Positions 7,778 through 15,088 are shown, numbered from the stretch's first letter. The stretch is DNA of 35,000 bases from Pelodictyon luteolum DSM 273 (GCF_000012485.1 NC_007512.1:2032501-2067500); one strand, 5' to 3'. Translations and numbers: made by a program. Notes: generated from the sequence alone by a model not told the origin.

Positions 7778-8710
7778 TCAGCTTGCATCGAGAGCAGCTT
7801 CATAATCCCGAATAATGCGACGAAGGATGTCCAGCCAATTCCTTCCAATCCCCTGCAATGACCCAACATTGGCCAAGACTGCAGCAGAGAAGAATTCCCA
7901 TCTCAACGCAACGGCATACACGTAGCGCCAAGACAATGTGTCACGCAACAGCTCAGCCAGGTCATCCGGTGTGGGCGACACCACAAAAACCGGGAGAGGA
8001 TTGGACTTCAAAAGCGACACAACATATCTGAACGAATGAATATCGTCAAATCCACCACTGCGCTGGCCGAAAGAGTACCCGAGGATAACCACCGCGCGCG
8101 CATATTTGAACAGCACGCCGGCCTTCGAGTATACGTTCTGCTGCGTGATCGTCGCAGGCTCAACCTGGGGCAGAAGTTTCGGGGTTATATGAGGAAAGCG
8201 AACACCATAAACAACCGTTGCCTCAAGTAGATCACTGAATCGCGCTTTTTCAACGAGAGCTGAATCGACCCGTCCGTGCATTTCGAATACATCGTGGCGA
8301 TGCCCACAGTATTTTGAGGCCAGGCCATCCAAGTTGAAATTGCAAAACGTGGCGGGTGCCCCCACAACATCGAAAACAGCATACTGTGACGGAATTATGC
8401 CATCGATTGAAAGGGAAAGAGTATGCTGAACCAAGAAATCCAAAGCGCTGGGAGGCATGTGCATCAATAACAGCTTACGAAGATCGGGTTCATTTTTTGA
8501 AATATCTCCAAACAGGCGCTCGAACAATTGACCATGCGCGGCAGGTGTTGATTGATAAACGCCTACCGAGTGAAATGCGGACTCAATGTTACGCCGAAGG
8601 TCTTGAGTAACCGGAATCAACCCATAGGAGGCACCGGCACCAAGGATATAGAATGTCCGCGTCTGGGACATCGCCCAAAGCAACCCGCGCAATGACCTTA
8701 ACTGGTTCAT
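7778..8710 (-). CDS. SIR2-like domain protein
   Basis: 310 residues from ATG 8710; TTG 8713 and ATG 8671 (MSQTRTFYILGAGASYG) are alternatives, and the last puts the nucleotide-binding motif right at the N-terminus as in many SIR2 proteins. Motifs seen: GAGASYG (NAD-binding loop), NFNLDGL (equivalent of the TxNxD motif), FEMHGR (His of the active site), and VVILGYSFG later in the Rossmann fold. SIR2-like proteins in defence islands hydrolyse NAD+ on phage infection (Thoeris ThsA, DSR types). No second effector or sensor domain is obvious in the remaining 90 residues. It sits downstream of a membrane protein gene with a 191-bp gap, so it may have its own promoter. The defence role is an inference from fold and context. 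Confidence 0.8.
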   Translation of the reverse strand: MNQLRSLRGLLWAMSQTRTFYILGAGASYGLIPVTQDLRRNIESAFHSVGVYQSTPAAHGQLFERLFGDISKNEPDLRKLLLMHMPPSALDFLVQHTLSLSIDGIIPSQYAVFDVVGAPATFCNFNLDGLASKYCGHRHDVFEMHGRVDSALVEKARFSDLLEATVVYGVRFPHITPKLLPQVEPATITQQNVYSKAGVLFKYARAVVILGYSFGQRSGGFDDIHSFRYVVSLLKSNPLPVFVVSPTPDDLAELLRDTLSWRYVYAVALRWEFFSAAVLANVGSLQGIGRNWLDILRRIIRDYEAALDAS

Positions 8711-8901
8711 CAAAAAAAGCGGTCAACCGAACTGAGCAGCAAGATGCCTATCGGTATTCATAAACAGGCCATCGCCACAGTATGTGAGAGCCAATCAATC
8801 AACTCATCAGACCCGGCAGCGGCCTCATCGGCAACCTTGTCAATCCCAGACCCCCGCCCCCTCTAGAACGAGAATTCAAAACACATTATGAACCTGAACA
8901 T

Positions 8902-9492
8902 TTAGTGACCAAGTGGCGTTCGAAGCACAAGAAACTGAAGCAGAATAATTCCGAGATAGACTGCTGCTGCAAGACCAAGCGCCATTAGTACAGTAGCGGC
9001 TCTTCGAACAGTGCTACTGATAACAGGTTGCGGATACATGTTGATGTTTTGGGCCATGCATTGAACACTCCGAACGGTTACCAAGTTGGGCAAATCTTCG
9101 TTTACAGTGAGAACTTCAACACCGAGGGCTTCGCCTGGGGCGAGGCTATCAAAAATAAGGACATAACGACGGTCTGGTTCTATGTGCTCTTCATAGTGAC
9201 GGATAGGCCAGAGATTGATGCACATAGGTTTCCAGTTAAACACAAGCTCAAGTTTCGTCGCCGAATCGCGCCCTGCATTGCGAATGATGAATGAGTTTGT
9301 TCTTACGGTTTGCGCAGGTGAAACCTGCTTCCCTTCGGAATTTATTAATGGCTGTTGAACAAGGAAGGTAAACTGATGTGGCTGCGCGACTTGAAGTTTT
9401 GCCTTTGCCTTGAAGAACACGTTAAATACCCAGGTAAAGATCGGCACGAGTAAGGCAACAAGTTCTTTTCCATAGGTCTCAAGAACACTCAT
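8902..9492 (-). CDS. Hypothetical two-helix membrane protein
   Basis: 196 residues. ATG 9492 is chosen because GGAGG lies 7 nt upstream; TTG 9495 is the alternative. There is a hydrophobic segment at about residues 9-27 (LVALLVPIFTWVFNVFF), then a soluble, strand-rich middle domain of about 130 residues (e.g. TNSFIIRNAGRDSATKLELVF, resembling an immunoglobulin-like fold), then a second membrane helix near 165-190. The arrangement resembles small membrane-anchored proteins associated with defence genes, but the family is not recognised. Its neighbour downstream is the SIR2-like gene. A partnership, with the membrane protein as sensor or anchor, is possible but not shown. Confidence 0.7.
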   Translation of the reverse strand: MSVLETYGKELVALLVPIFTWVFNVFFKAKAKLQVAQPHQFTFLVQQPLINSEGKQVSPAQTVRTNSFIIRNAGRDSATKLELVFNWKPMCINLWPIRHYEEHIEPDRRYVLIFDSLAPGEALGVEVLTVNEDLPNLVTVRSVQCMAQNINMYPQPVISSTVRRAATVLMALGLAAAVYLGIILLQFLVLRTPLGH

Positions 9493-9603
9493 CAAATGAC
9501 CTCCAAAAAGATGGGGATATACGCACCAATCCTCATAGTTGAGGGAATTTTTTTATGGCTTATATCCATAAATTGCAATGGAGGTAACGGTATGCCAGAG
9601 TGA

Positions 9604-9933
9604 CTATGGAATAGTTTCCACATACAGCACTCCTTCATACCCCTTGGCCGTTTCCCAGTTATTAAGCAATGCATCGTAAACACTTCTCATAAACGATTCA
9701 TCACGAGCTGCATTCTCACCAACATAATCATTCCCTTTCTGAAATGTCACCATCCTCATCTTCATATCAGGACACGCCCTCTTAAACCCAATTGGAGAAA
9801 GGTCATCAGGCACTTTATCTAACCTAACCTCACCCTGCAAATCAACCCATAAAATATGATGTCCAGCATTATCATTACACACTGCAAATAGCTCTTGAAG
9901 CTCTGCTAGGGAAGAAAAAACGTTTAGATTCAT
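9604..9933 (-). CDS. Hypothetical protein, 109 aa
   Basis: Starts at ATG 9933, 32 bp after the stop of the preceding gene, so probably in the same transcript. It is a small soluble protein with no signal peptide or membrane helix. Visible are a helix-forming start (VFSSLAELQELFAV), a strand HHILWVDLQGEVRLDKVP, a Cys-containing segment and a C-terminal helix plus strand (GYEGVLYVETIP). This alpha/beta pattern with the WVDLQGEVRL strand gives no recognised family. It lies between two other unknown genes of the same orientation. Confidence 0.6.
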   Translation of the reverse strand: MNLNVFSSLAELQELFAVCNDNAGHHILWVDLQGEVRLDKVPDDLSPIGFKRACPDMKMRMVTFQKGNDYVGENAARDESFMRSVYDALLNNWETAKGYEGVLYVETIP

Positions 9934-9965
9934 TTGTTATCAATCCATTTCATTCTTAGTAAGAA

Positions 9966-10457
9966 CTATGACCCAGGGATCTCCCAATTGTCAAGGCGGG
10001 ACAGAGGAACCAAAAACTTCTGCTGACGATCCTTAATAACTCGAAGCTGCCCCCCATCCGGCTTCCTGACCGTAAGACTTTGCTGATCGGCCGAATAGTC
10101 GATGACTGCAGATAATTGTTCGGGATCAAGCAAGCAAACCTGCATATCTCCGTCTGCCGGAGACTTCCTGCCACAAACCATTGCGACCCAAACAGGTAGT
10201 TCAGAATTGTCCGGGTTCATTTGGCGAAGTTGGTTGGCACTGAACACAAAACTCCATGAAACACCACCATTGCCACGAGATACAGAACGGCGCACTTTGC
10301 TGAATGTCACCAATAGATTCACGGCATCATTCAACGTGTAGGTCGACCAGTTCTCTCCAGGCTGGGTTTCAACCAGGCGGAGGGCCACCGGCTTATCCGA
10401 ACGGAGAATCTTGGCAAGAACCGCACCATGGTATAATTCAAACTCCCTGACACTCAT
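9966..10457 (-). CDS. Hypothetical protein, 163 aa
   Basis: ATG 10457 is preferred over the longer frame from 10499 because it falls 7 bp after the stop of the upstream (IS21-split) gene, typical of coupled translation, and begins MSVREFELYHGAVLAKIL. No family is recognised. The N-terminal third is mixed alpha/beta (KPVALRLVETQPGENWSTYT), followed by KVRRSVSRGNGG, a strand-rich core (SWSFVFSANQLRQM, LPVWVAMVCG) and a C-terminal KPDGGQLRVI. It could be a nucleic-acid-binding or nuclease-like domain, but no catalytic motif is clear. Its tight link to the 104-codon gene upstream suggests a shared role. The IS21 insertion upstream may impair its expression. Confidence 0.65.
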   Translation of the reverse strand: MSVREFELYHGAVLAKILRSDKPVALRLVETQPGENWSTYTLNDAVNLLVTFSKVRRSVSRGNGGVSWSFVFSANQLRQMNPDNSELPVWVAMVCGRKSPADGDMQVCLLDPEQLSAVIDYSADQQSLTVRKPDGGQLRVIKDRQQKFLVPLSRLDNWEIPGS

Positions 10458-10648
10458 TGCTGCATTACCCCTCAGAGCGAAGGGCCCGATCAATTTCAAT
10501 AAGTTTTGCGCTATTGCTTTTCAACTGAAGATAGAGCTCGTCCAGCAATGACTGTGCCTCATCGGCAATTCCTTGACGCGCCGCCTGTGTTTTCGTGCCC
10601 ACAAGCTTTTTGAGACGGTTTGTAATCGTTCGCTTTTTTCCAAGGAAG

Positions 10649-10654
10649 CTGTAG
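10649..10654. repeat. Target-site duplication, left copy (CTGTAG)
   Basis: CTGTAG directly precedes the TGACC terminus of the IS21 element and is repeated exactly at 13284-13289. Keeping one copy restores the host reading frame. Confidence 0.85.
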
Positions 10655-10673
10655 TGACCACACCGGAGAATAC

Positions 10674-10775
10674 TGTACCACCTCTACCGGAATAAACTGT
10701 ACCACTGATTCCGCGATATACTGTACCACCCGTACCGCGATATAGTGTACCGGGCGTACCGCTAAATAGTGTACC
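10674..10775 (+). repeat. IS21 left-end iterons (five TGTACC boxes, 24-bp period)
   Basis: TGTACC starts at 10674, 10698, 10722, 10746 and 10770, an exact 24-bp spacing. Neighbouring bases are partly conserved (ACC...TACCG...GATATA). These are probably the multiple transposase-binding sites known for IS21 ends, and they also overlap the likely istA promoter region. They could be mistaken for a short repeat array, but there are no unique spacers. Confidence 0.85.
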
Positions 10776-10840
10776 ACCCTTCAGGAGGGGTTTGCAATAA
10801 AATCAACCGTATCTTCGGGGTAAAAACCCCAGATGCGATA

Positions 10841-12421
10841 ATGGCAAACAAACCCCTGACCATGCTACAAATCCGACGTATTCTCAAACTCTTCATGGAA
10901 GAGTGCTCCATTCGTGAGCTTCACCGTCAGACCGGTATTCACCGGGTCACCCTGAAAAACTATCTGCATCGTTTCAGGGCGAGCGGCAAAAGCTTTGTCG
11001 AGCTCGCTGACCTGTCCGACCATGATCTCGCACAGATGGTCCATCCATCAAGAAACACCAAAGCTCCCGATGAGCGGTTCGAGGATCTGGAAGGCCGACT
11101 CAAGGGGTATGCAAAAGAACTCGCCAACAAGAGGAACAAGTATCTCACCAAGCAGGTCCTCTGGGAGGAGTATCTCAAGGAGTGCCCCAACGGCTACCAC
11201 TACTCCCAGTTCTGTCATTACCTCGAACAGCATCTCCAGCGCAATGACCTTACGATGGTGGTGCCGTATCATGAACCGGGCAACCGGCTGCAGATTGATT
11301 TTGCCGGTGAGCCGCTCTGGATCGTCACACCTCGAACCAGCGAGCGTATCGCCTGTCCGGTCATTGTCTGTACGCTGCCCTGCAGCAGCTTCTTTTATGC
11401 CGAGCCGCTGGCCTCGGCCCGCCAGGAGCATCTGATACCTGCGCTCAACCGGGCGTTGGTGTATCTCGGCGGAGTGCCCCGCAACGTCCTGAGCGACAAC
11501 ATGGCACAATCGGTGACGAAAGCCTCACGCTACGAGCCGCACTTCAATGAACTGATGGAACACTGGGCCCTGCACTATGGGACGAACCTGCAGGCCACCA
11601 GGATCGTCAAACCCAAAGACAAGCCCTCGGTCGAGAAGTCGGTCCATATCGCCTACCAGCAGATCTATGCGCGGCTGCGCAATGAAACCTTCACCAGCCT
11701 CAATGCACTGAAGCACCGGGTCAATGAGCTGCTTGAACAGGTCAATGACCGCATCATGCCGGATTATAGTGAAAGCCGTCGGCAGCGATTTCACGACATG
11801 GAGCAGGCTGTTCTGCAACCGTTGCCATCCACACACTTCGCCTACAAACGCGAAACCAAGGCCAAGGTCAAGAGGAACTACCATGTCATCCTTGGAGAGG
11901 ATCGGTGCCAGTACTCCGTGCCGCACAAATATGTCGGCGAAATGACCAAGCTGGTGTATGACGAAAGCGTCGTTGAGGTCTATTTCAAGTTCGAGCGCAT
12001 CGCCATCCATCAGCGGATCCTTGGCCACCGCGGCCGATACAGCCCGCCGGTGGAGCAGCACATGCCGGAATCCCATCGCCGGTACACCGAACAGAAAGGA
12101 TGGACTGAAGAGGACTTCATTGAAAAAGCGGCACGGGTCGGGACCTCTACCGAAGCCGTTGTCCTGCGTCTTTTAACCTCAAAACCCTATGTCGAACAGA
12201 GCTTCGACTCCTGCCTGGGAGTCCTGAGCCTCCAACGGAAATATGGTGCACCTCGCCTTGAAGCTGCCTGTGGAGTTGCCCTGCAACTTCCCGGTGCCAG
12301 CTACCGGCTGGTACGCAACATCCTTGAAAACAACCGGGATCAACGAAGCGACCCAGCAGAGCCTCATGCTCCAATGCTGCCGCTTCATGACAATATCCGC
12401 GGCAAGGAACTCTACCGTTAA
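10841..12421 (+). CDS. istA: IS21-family transposase IstA
   Basis: 526 residues from ATG 10841 (MANKPLTMLQIRRILKLF); the frame is open further upstream into the terminal iterons, but that part is not protein-like. An N-terminal helix-turn-helix (CSIRELHRQTGIHRVTLKNY) precedes an rve-type DDE core: D in RLQIDFAGEPLW, D in NVLSDNMAQSV and E in KPSVEKSVHIAYQQ. It acts with IstB to carry out transposition and should bind the repeats at the element ends. istB starts 18 bp after its stop. The length and motif order are normal for the family. Confidence 0.92.
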   Translation: MANKPLTMLQIRRILKLFMEECSIRELHRQTGIHRVTLKNYLHRFRASGKSFVELADLSDHDLAQMVHPSRNTKAPDERFEDLEGRLKGYAKELANKRNKYLTKQVLWEEYLKECPNGYHYSQFCHYLEQHLQRNDLTMVVPYHEPGNRLQIDFAGEPLWIVTPRTSERIACPVIVCTLPCSSFFYAEPLASARQEHLIPALNRALVYLGGVPRNVLSDNMAQSVTKASRYEPHFNELMEHWALHYGTNLQATRIVKPKDKPSVEKSVHIAYQQIYARLRNETFTSLNALKHRVNELLEQVNDRIMPDYSESRRQRFHDMEQAVLQPLPSTHFAYKRETKAKVKRNYHVILGEDRCQYSVPHKYVGEMTKLVYDESVVEVYFKFERIAIHQRILGHRGRYSPPVEQHMPESHRRYTEQKGWTEEDFIEKAARVGTSTEAVVLRLLTSKPYVEQSFDSCLGVLSLQRKYGAPRLEAACGVALQLPGASYRLVRNILENNRDQRSDPAEPHAPMLPLHDNIRGKELYR

Positions 12422-12439
12422 CCCTCAGACTCAACCAGC

Positions 12440-13180
12440 ATGAACACCCAGATAACTCTTGACCAGCTTCGCTCCATGAAGCTCAACGGCATGGCCGACA
12501 CTTACGAAGCCCTGCTCTCGCTTCCCGTCCATGAACAGCCGGAAGCAGACATGCTGCTGGCCAAACTCATCGATGCGGAATACCACTACCGGAAGGAACA
12601 GCTCAGCAAGCGATACCTTCAGCAAAGCCGGATCCGGTATCCGGCCATACTCGAACAGGTGCAATGTTCTGCCGCCAGAAACCTGAAACGTGAACAGCTC
12701 ATCAGCCTTGCGGACTGCCGCTTCATCGACCGCGGTGAGAACATCCTGATTACAGGCCCCACCGGCTGCGGAAAAAGCTACCTCGCCTGCGCCCTTGGGC
12801 GCCAGGCCTGCACGCTCGGACACCGGGTACTGTACTTCAACATGACCCGGTTCCTTGAGCAGATAGCACAGACAAAGCTCGACGGAACCTTCGTGAAGTT
12901 CCTCAACAAAATCGAGCGGACCGACCTCATGATCCTCGATGACTTCGGGCTGCAGCCGCTTGATGGTACCACACGAATCGCCCTGCTGCAAATCCTTGAG
13001 GATCGCTATGGGAAGCTCGCCGTAATCATCACCTCACAGCTTCCCGTGGCCCAGTGGCATGACGTAATCGGCGAGCCGACCATCGCCGACGGCATCATGG
13101 ATCGACTGCTCGGAAACGCTCATAGACTTGAAATTACCGGCGAGTCGATGCGAAGAAGAAAATTGGAAAAAAACCTGTAA
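12440..13180 (+). CDS. istB: IS21-family helper ATPase IstB
   Basis: 246 residues, DnaA/DnaC-like AAA+ ATPase that assembles on DNA and directs IstA to the target. The Walker A motif is GPTGCGKSYLAC at about residues 105-116, Walker B is LMILDDFGLQPL, and a sensor-like ITSQLP follows. It starts at ATG 12440, 18 bp after istA, so the two are expected on one message. The C-terminus ends in a basic tail (RRRKLEKNL). It appears complete. Confidence 0.92.
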   Translation: MNTQITLDQLRSMKLNGMADTYEALLSLPVHEQPEADMLLAKLIDAEYHYRKEQLSKRYLQQSRIRYPAILEQVQCSAARNLKREQLISLADCRFIDRGENILITGPTGCGKSYLACALGRQACTLGHRVLYFNMTRFLEQIAQTKLDGTFVKFLNKIERTDLMILDDFGLQPLDGTTRIALLQILEDRYGKLAVIITSQLPVAQWHDVIGEPTIADGIMDRLLGNAHRLEITGESMRRRKLEKNL

Positions 13181-13211
13181 GTTTAACCTGCAAATCCATC
13201 CTGAAAAGGCC

Positions 13212-13265
13212 GGTACATTTTCTGGCGGAATGGGTGGTACACAATATCACGGAATGCCCGGTACA
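13212..13265 (-). repeat. IS21 right-end iterons (three TGTACC boxes, 24-bp period)
   Basis: GGTACA, the reverse of TGTACC, starts at 13212, 13236 and 13260, again exactly 24 bp apart and in inverted orientation relative to the left end. The next 24-bp step falls on the element/target junction at 13284. Confidence 0.85.
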
Positions 13266-13283
13266 CTTTCGCCGGTACGGTCA

Positions 13284-13289
13284 CTGTAG
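13284..13289. repeat. Target-site duplication, right copy (CTGTAG)
   Basis: Exact copy of the left 6-bp flank, directly after the element end GGTCA. It marks IS21 insertion into the leftward 104-codon gene. Confidence 0.85.
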
Positions 13290-13511
13290 TCGGCCACCTG
13301 CCAATAAATCTCCCAATAGCCATACTGGGGATACTTCTTTTCCAAATCAGCGATTGTCTTTCCCCGGAAAAGAAGCTCATTCATTTCCTGCAACTCAGAT
13401 TTGTTGATTGCCATAGGATGCCTCCTTTTCTGATAACAGTTGAATACACTGACGATATTGGCGACACACAGAAAGTTCTTCGGCCCACACCAAACACAAT
13501 AGAAGCGCCTG

Positions 13512-13763
13512 TCACTTTCCTTTCCGCCCTTTCTCCCTTTGCGACAGCGTACTTCCGGCAGCAGTTTTCGACACCTTACTCGTCCTCCCGTCACGAAGAG
13601 TCTTTGAGGCTGCCGTTGCAGCTCCGGCTGATGTGGTTTTCGAAGGAGCTTGCCGTTGCGACAATGCACTCCCTGAAGAAGATTTGGTGGTACTACCAGT
13701 GGAACCGCTCTGCAGTGTTTTCGATGCGGCCGTTCCGGCTTTTTTCCCCGTCACTTTTTTCAT
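13512..13763 (-). CDS. Small Ser/Ala/Lys-rich protein with two internal repeats
   Basis: 83 residues from ATG 13763 (AGGA about 10 nt upstream); the frame can extend to 13817 but the extension looks non-coding. The protein consists of two copies of a unit of the form AASKTL...G.T.K.SK..AGS.LSQR (about residues 9-35 and 47-76), flanked by basic ends (MKKVTGKK and EKGRKGK). It is strongly basic and low in hydrophobics, so probably a nucleic-acid-associated or disordered protein. I recall similar Ser/Ala-rich repeat proteins in bacterial accessory regions but not a function. It is the first gene of the leftward group that continues with the IS21-split gene at 13414. Confidence 0.65.
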   Translation of the reverse strand: MKKVTGKKAGTAASKTLQSGSTGSTTKSSSGSALSQRQAPSKTTSAGAATAASKTLRDGRTSKVSKTAAGSTLSQREKGRKGK

Positions 13764-13843
13764 GTGCGTCAATTCCTGATAATATGAATCCCCAAAAACA
13801 CATAACTCCCAGCTCAATCATACATCATTTTTATTTCACAAGC

Positions 13844-13990
13844 AAAAAAACAGCGCCCGCATCACACAGGCGCCCATCATACACACAACCATCAGCCCTT
13901 GTCTCCACACGGTGGCGAAACCTGACCAAACCCGCACCAGCACAGGGTTTCATTTTTCGCCATATCCCTACCAAAACCACCATTTTCGAG
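13844..13990 (-). ncRNA. Candidate structured RNA with terminator (copy 1; Chlorobi-1-like?)
   Basis: A 147-nt leftward element closely related to 19926-20073. Shared blocks include CTGGTG(C/T)GGGTTTGGT, then AGGTTT(C/T)GCCACC, then GTGTGGAGAC, and an intrinsic terminator at the 3' end: GGCGCC...GGGCGC followed by TGTTTTTTT at 13844-13875. GGTG and CCACC may pair to form an upstream hairpin. Stem sequences differ between copies while remaining paired at the terminator. The known Chlorobi-1 RNA motif is described as stem-loops followed by a terminator in Chlorobi, which would fit, but I cannot match it to the published alignment from memory. No convincing protein frame is present. Confidence 0.6.
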
Positions 13991-14203
13991 GGCCCCCAAG
14001 CTGTCGGTTCCACCCCAGCCCCCCTCGACTGCCATGAAGCCACAGCAGAAACCCTCAGGAATCCCACCTAAGCCACCATTGCGCTCCGGGCTCCTTCGCC
14101 TTCCCTGATCTGCCGCCGGCGAACCCGCTTCTTCTCAACATCCTTCGGATGCCAACCTGGGGATTCCTACTTTCCAAAATATGAGGAATCTTAATTTCCG
14201 ATT

Positions 14204-14272
14204 TCAGACCCGCTCTGCAGCCCAGCGAAGTACCGAAACCGTTGCAGGAACACCCGTCATGCGTTCACCATT
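14204..14272 (-). pseudogene. Remnant of a second XRE-like/ImmA gene start
   Basis: Reading leftward, this repeats the start of the gene at 1642: ATG 14260, MTGVPATVSVLRWAAERV, then an immediate TGA at 14206-14204. Similarity to the first copy extends about 12 bases upstream of the ATG (GTGAACGC) and stops at the end of the eighteenth codon. It is only a fragment and shows that the XRE/ImmA locus was once duplicated here. Confidence 0.8.
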
Positions 14273-14401
14273 GATTTTCAGTCACTCGCAAATGAGGTTA
14301 ATGTGGCGAAGTCAGGAAAATTCGGTCGATAGTGCAGCAGCAAATGAAAAAGGCCTCGCACAACAGCAAAGCCTCTCACAGGATCAAGCGGGCAGCCAGC
14401 A

Positions 14402-14844
14402 TCACTCAGAGGCTTCCGGCTCGGCCTCTCCGGAACTCCGGACGAACACCTTGCCTGCGATAAAGACCGCGGCAAGCCCGATCAAATCGAGGCCACCGAT
14501 AATGGATGCCGTTACTTCGTGGCCGCTGAAAGCGAGCCCTGCAGCAATGACAAGGGCCAGCGAACAGATGAAGAGGGCATAATGCTGGCCCCGGGTGGCC
14601 TGCCGCATCTGCTCTCTGGCAAGAAGGGATTCCGTGTCGATTCTATGCTCGAGCTGCTTTTCGGCCATGCGCAGAATCCGCTCGGCACTGCCCGGTACTA
14701 CATCATCATATCCGGCAAGAACGGAGGGGTGCGGCAACGGACCCGCAAACTCCTGACGGATAAGGCTTACCTGGCCCGAATCCTGAGGTTGCCATCGGCC
14801 GAACCGCTCTCCTCGTGTATGTTATCTGGAAGGTCGCGAGGCAT
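14402..14844 (-). pseudogene. DUF2335 membrane protein gene, probably frameshifted
   Basis: The 111-codon frame from TTG 14737 has the DUF2335 signature: PLPHPSVLAGYDDVVPGSAERILRMAEKQ, then a helix ending in an arginine-rich part, then two membrane helices (YALFICSLALVIAAGLAF and IIGGLDLIGLAAVFIAGKVF). Upstream of TTG the same frame continues as SLIRQEFAGPLPHP, still protein-like, but has no start codon. A short frame from ATG 14844 (MPRDLPDNIHEESG) runs into TAA at 14769. A one-base deletion between about 14800 and 14769 would join them into a protein of about 148 residues, the normal size. It may still be translated from TTG 14737. The function of DUF2335 is unknown; it is often found on mobile elements. 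Confidence 0.7.
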
Positions 14845-15088
14845 TCTTTCGTGTTGCTTTAGGAGCCGGGCTACTCTTTACGGCCACGGTCGCCTTGCGG
14901 ATTTCATTGCCGACAATCCCCCAGTCACTGCGAAGCGCCCTGATATCATCCGAGGCATCGCCGATCTTGACAGGGCGAGTGGATGCACCGGCAAGATTAA
15001 AGACGCTGCCGGCTCCGGAGAGGGTATACTTGTGCTTCATCATCATTTTCATTGCGTGGTCCAATTCGCCTTTTTTCGAGAGCGACAC
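14822..15088 (-). CDS. Small basic hypothetical protein upstream of DUF2335
   Basis: 88 residues from GTG 15088, or 76 from the ATG near 15052 (MKMMMKHKYTL). It ends 23 nt inside the DUF2335 frame start at 14844, so the two genes overlap and are probably co-transcribed. Features seen are a Gly-rich TLSGAGSVFNLAGAS segment, an acidic/basic middle (DDIRALRSDW), and a very basic tail (KATRKNASRPSR). The family is not recognised. Such small basic partners of DUF2335 genes may be DNA-binding, but no helix-turn-helix is evident. Confidence 0.55.
   Translation of the reverse strand: MSLSKKGELDHAMKMMMKHKYTLSGAGSVFNLAGASTRPVKIGDASDDIRALRSDWGIVGNEIRKATVAVKSSPAPKATRKNASRPSR

Larger units (their letters stand above)
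10655..13283 (+). mobile_element. Complete IS21-family insertion sequence
   Basis: The 2,629-bp element begins TGACCACACCGG and ends CCGGTACGGTCA, imperfect terminal inverted repeats with TG...CA tips. It carries istA and istB in the order usual for the family, and is flanked by 6-bp direct repeats CTGTAG. Each end also carries copies of a TGTACC box spaced exactly 24 bp. Both genes are open and have their catalytic motifs, so the element looks recent and possibly active. It sits in a 104-codon gene on the opposite strand. Confidence 0.92.
10465..13414 (-). pseudogene. Hypothetical 104-aa gene split by the IS21 element
   Basis: The first part (ATG 13414, with GGAGG 6 nt upstream) encodes MAINKSELQEMNELLF... 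to ...WQVADY. The frame resumes beyond the IS21 element at 10654 and ends at TAA 10465. Removing 10655-13283 plus one 6-bp target copy joins the halves in frame as VADYSFLGKKRTITNRLKKL, giving a 104-residue protein with a basic middle and a helical C-terminus (DEAQSLLDELYLQLKSNS). It is a soluble, probably nucleic-acid-binding or structural protein of unknown family. The insertion breaks it at codon 42. The gene belongs to a leftward group with 13512-13763 upstream and 9966-10457 just downstream. Confidence 0.85.

Noticed and set aside
8758-8862. Leftward open stretch reading GIDKVADEAAAGSDELIDWL
   Set aside because: It looks coding but has no start codon after the preceding stop and only about 35 codons; perhaps a remnant, not supportable as a gene.
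10674-10775. Possible CRISPR-like or plasmid iteron array
   Set aside because: The 24-bp period has no unique spacers, and the same box recurs inverted at the other end of the IS21 element, so it belongs to the transposon ends.
11048-12076. Leftward frames of 153 and 183 codons inside istA
   Set aside because: Antisense to a well-recognised transposase gene.
13831-14067. Leftward 78-codon frame over the RNA element
   Set aside because: The equivalent frame is not conserved in the second copy although the nucleotides are; the conservation is at RNA level.
13418-14071. Rightward 217-codon frame
   Set aside because: It lies opposite the 83-aa gene and the RNA element, has irregular composition (His/Pro/Ser/Thr-rich), and no ribosome site or domain.
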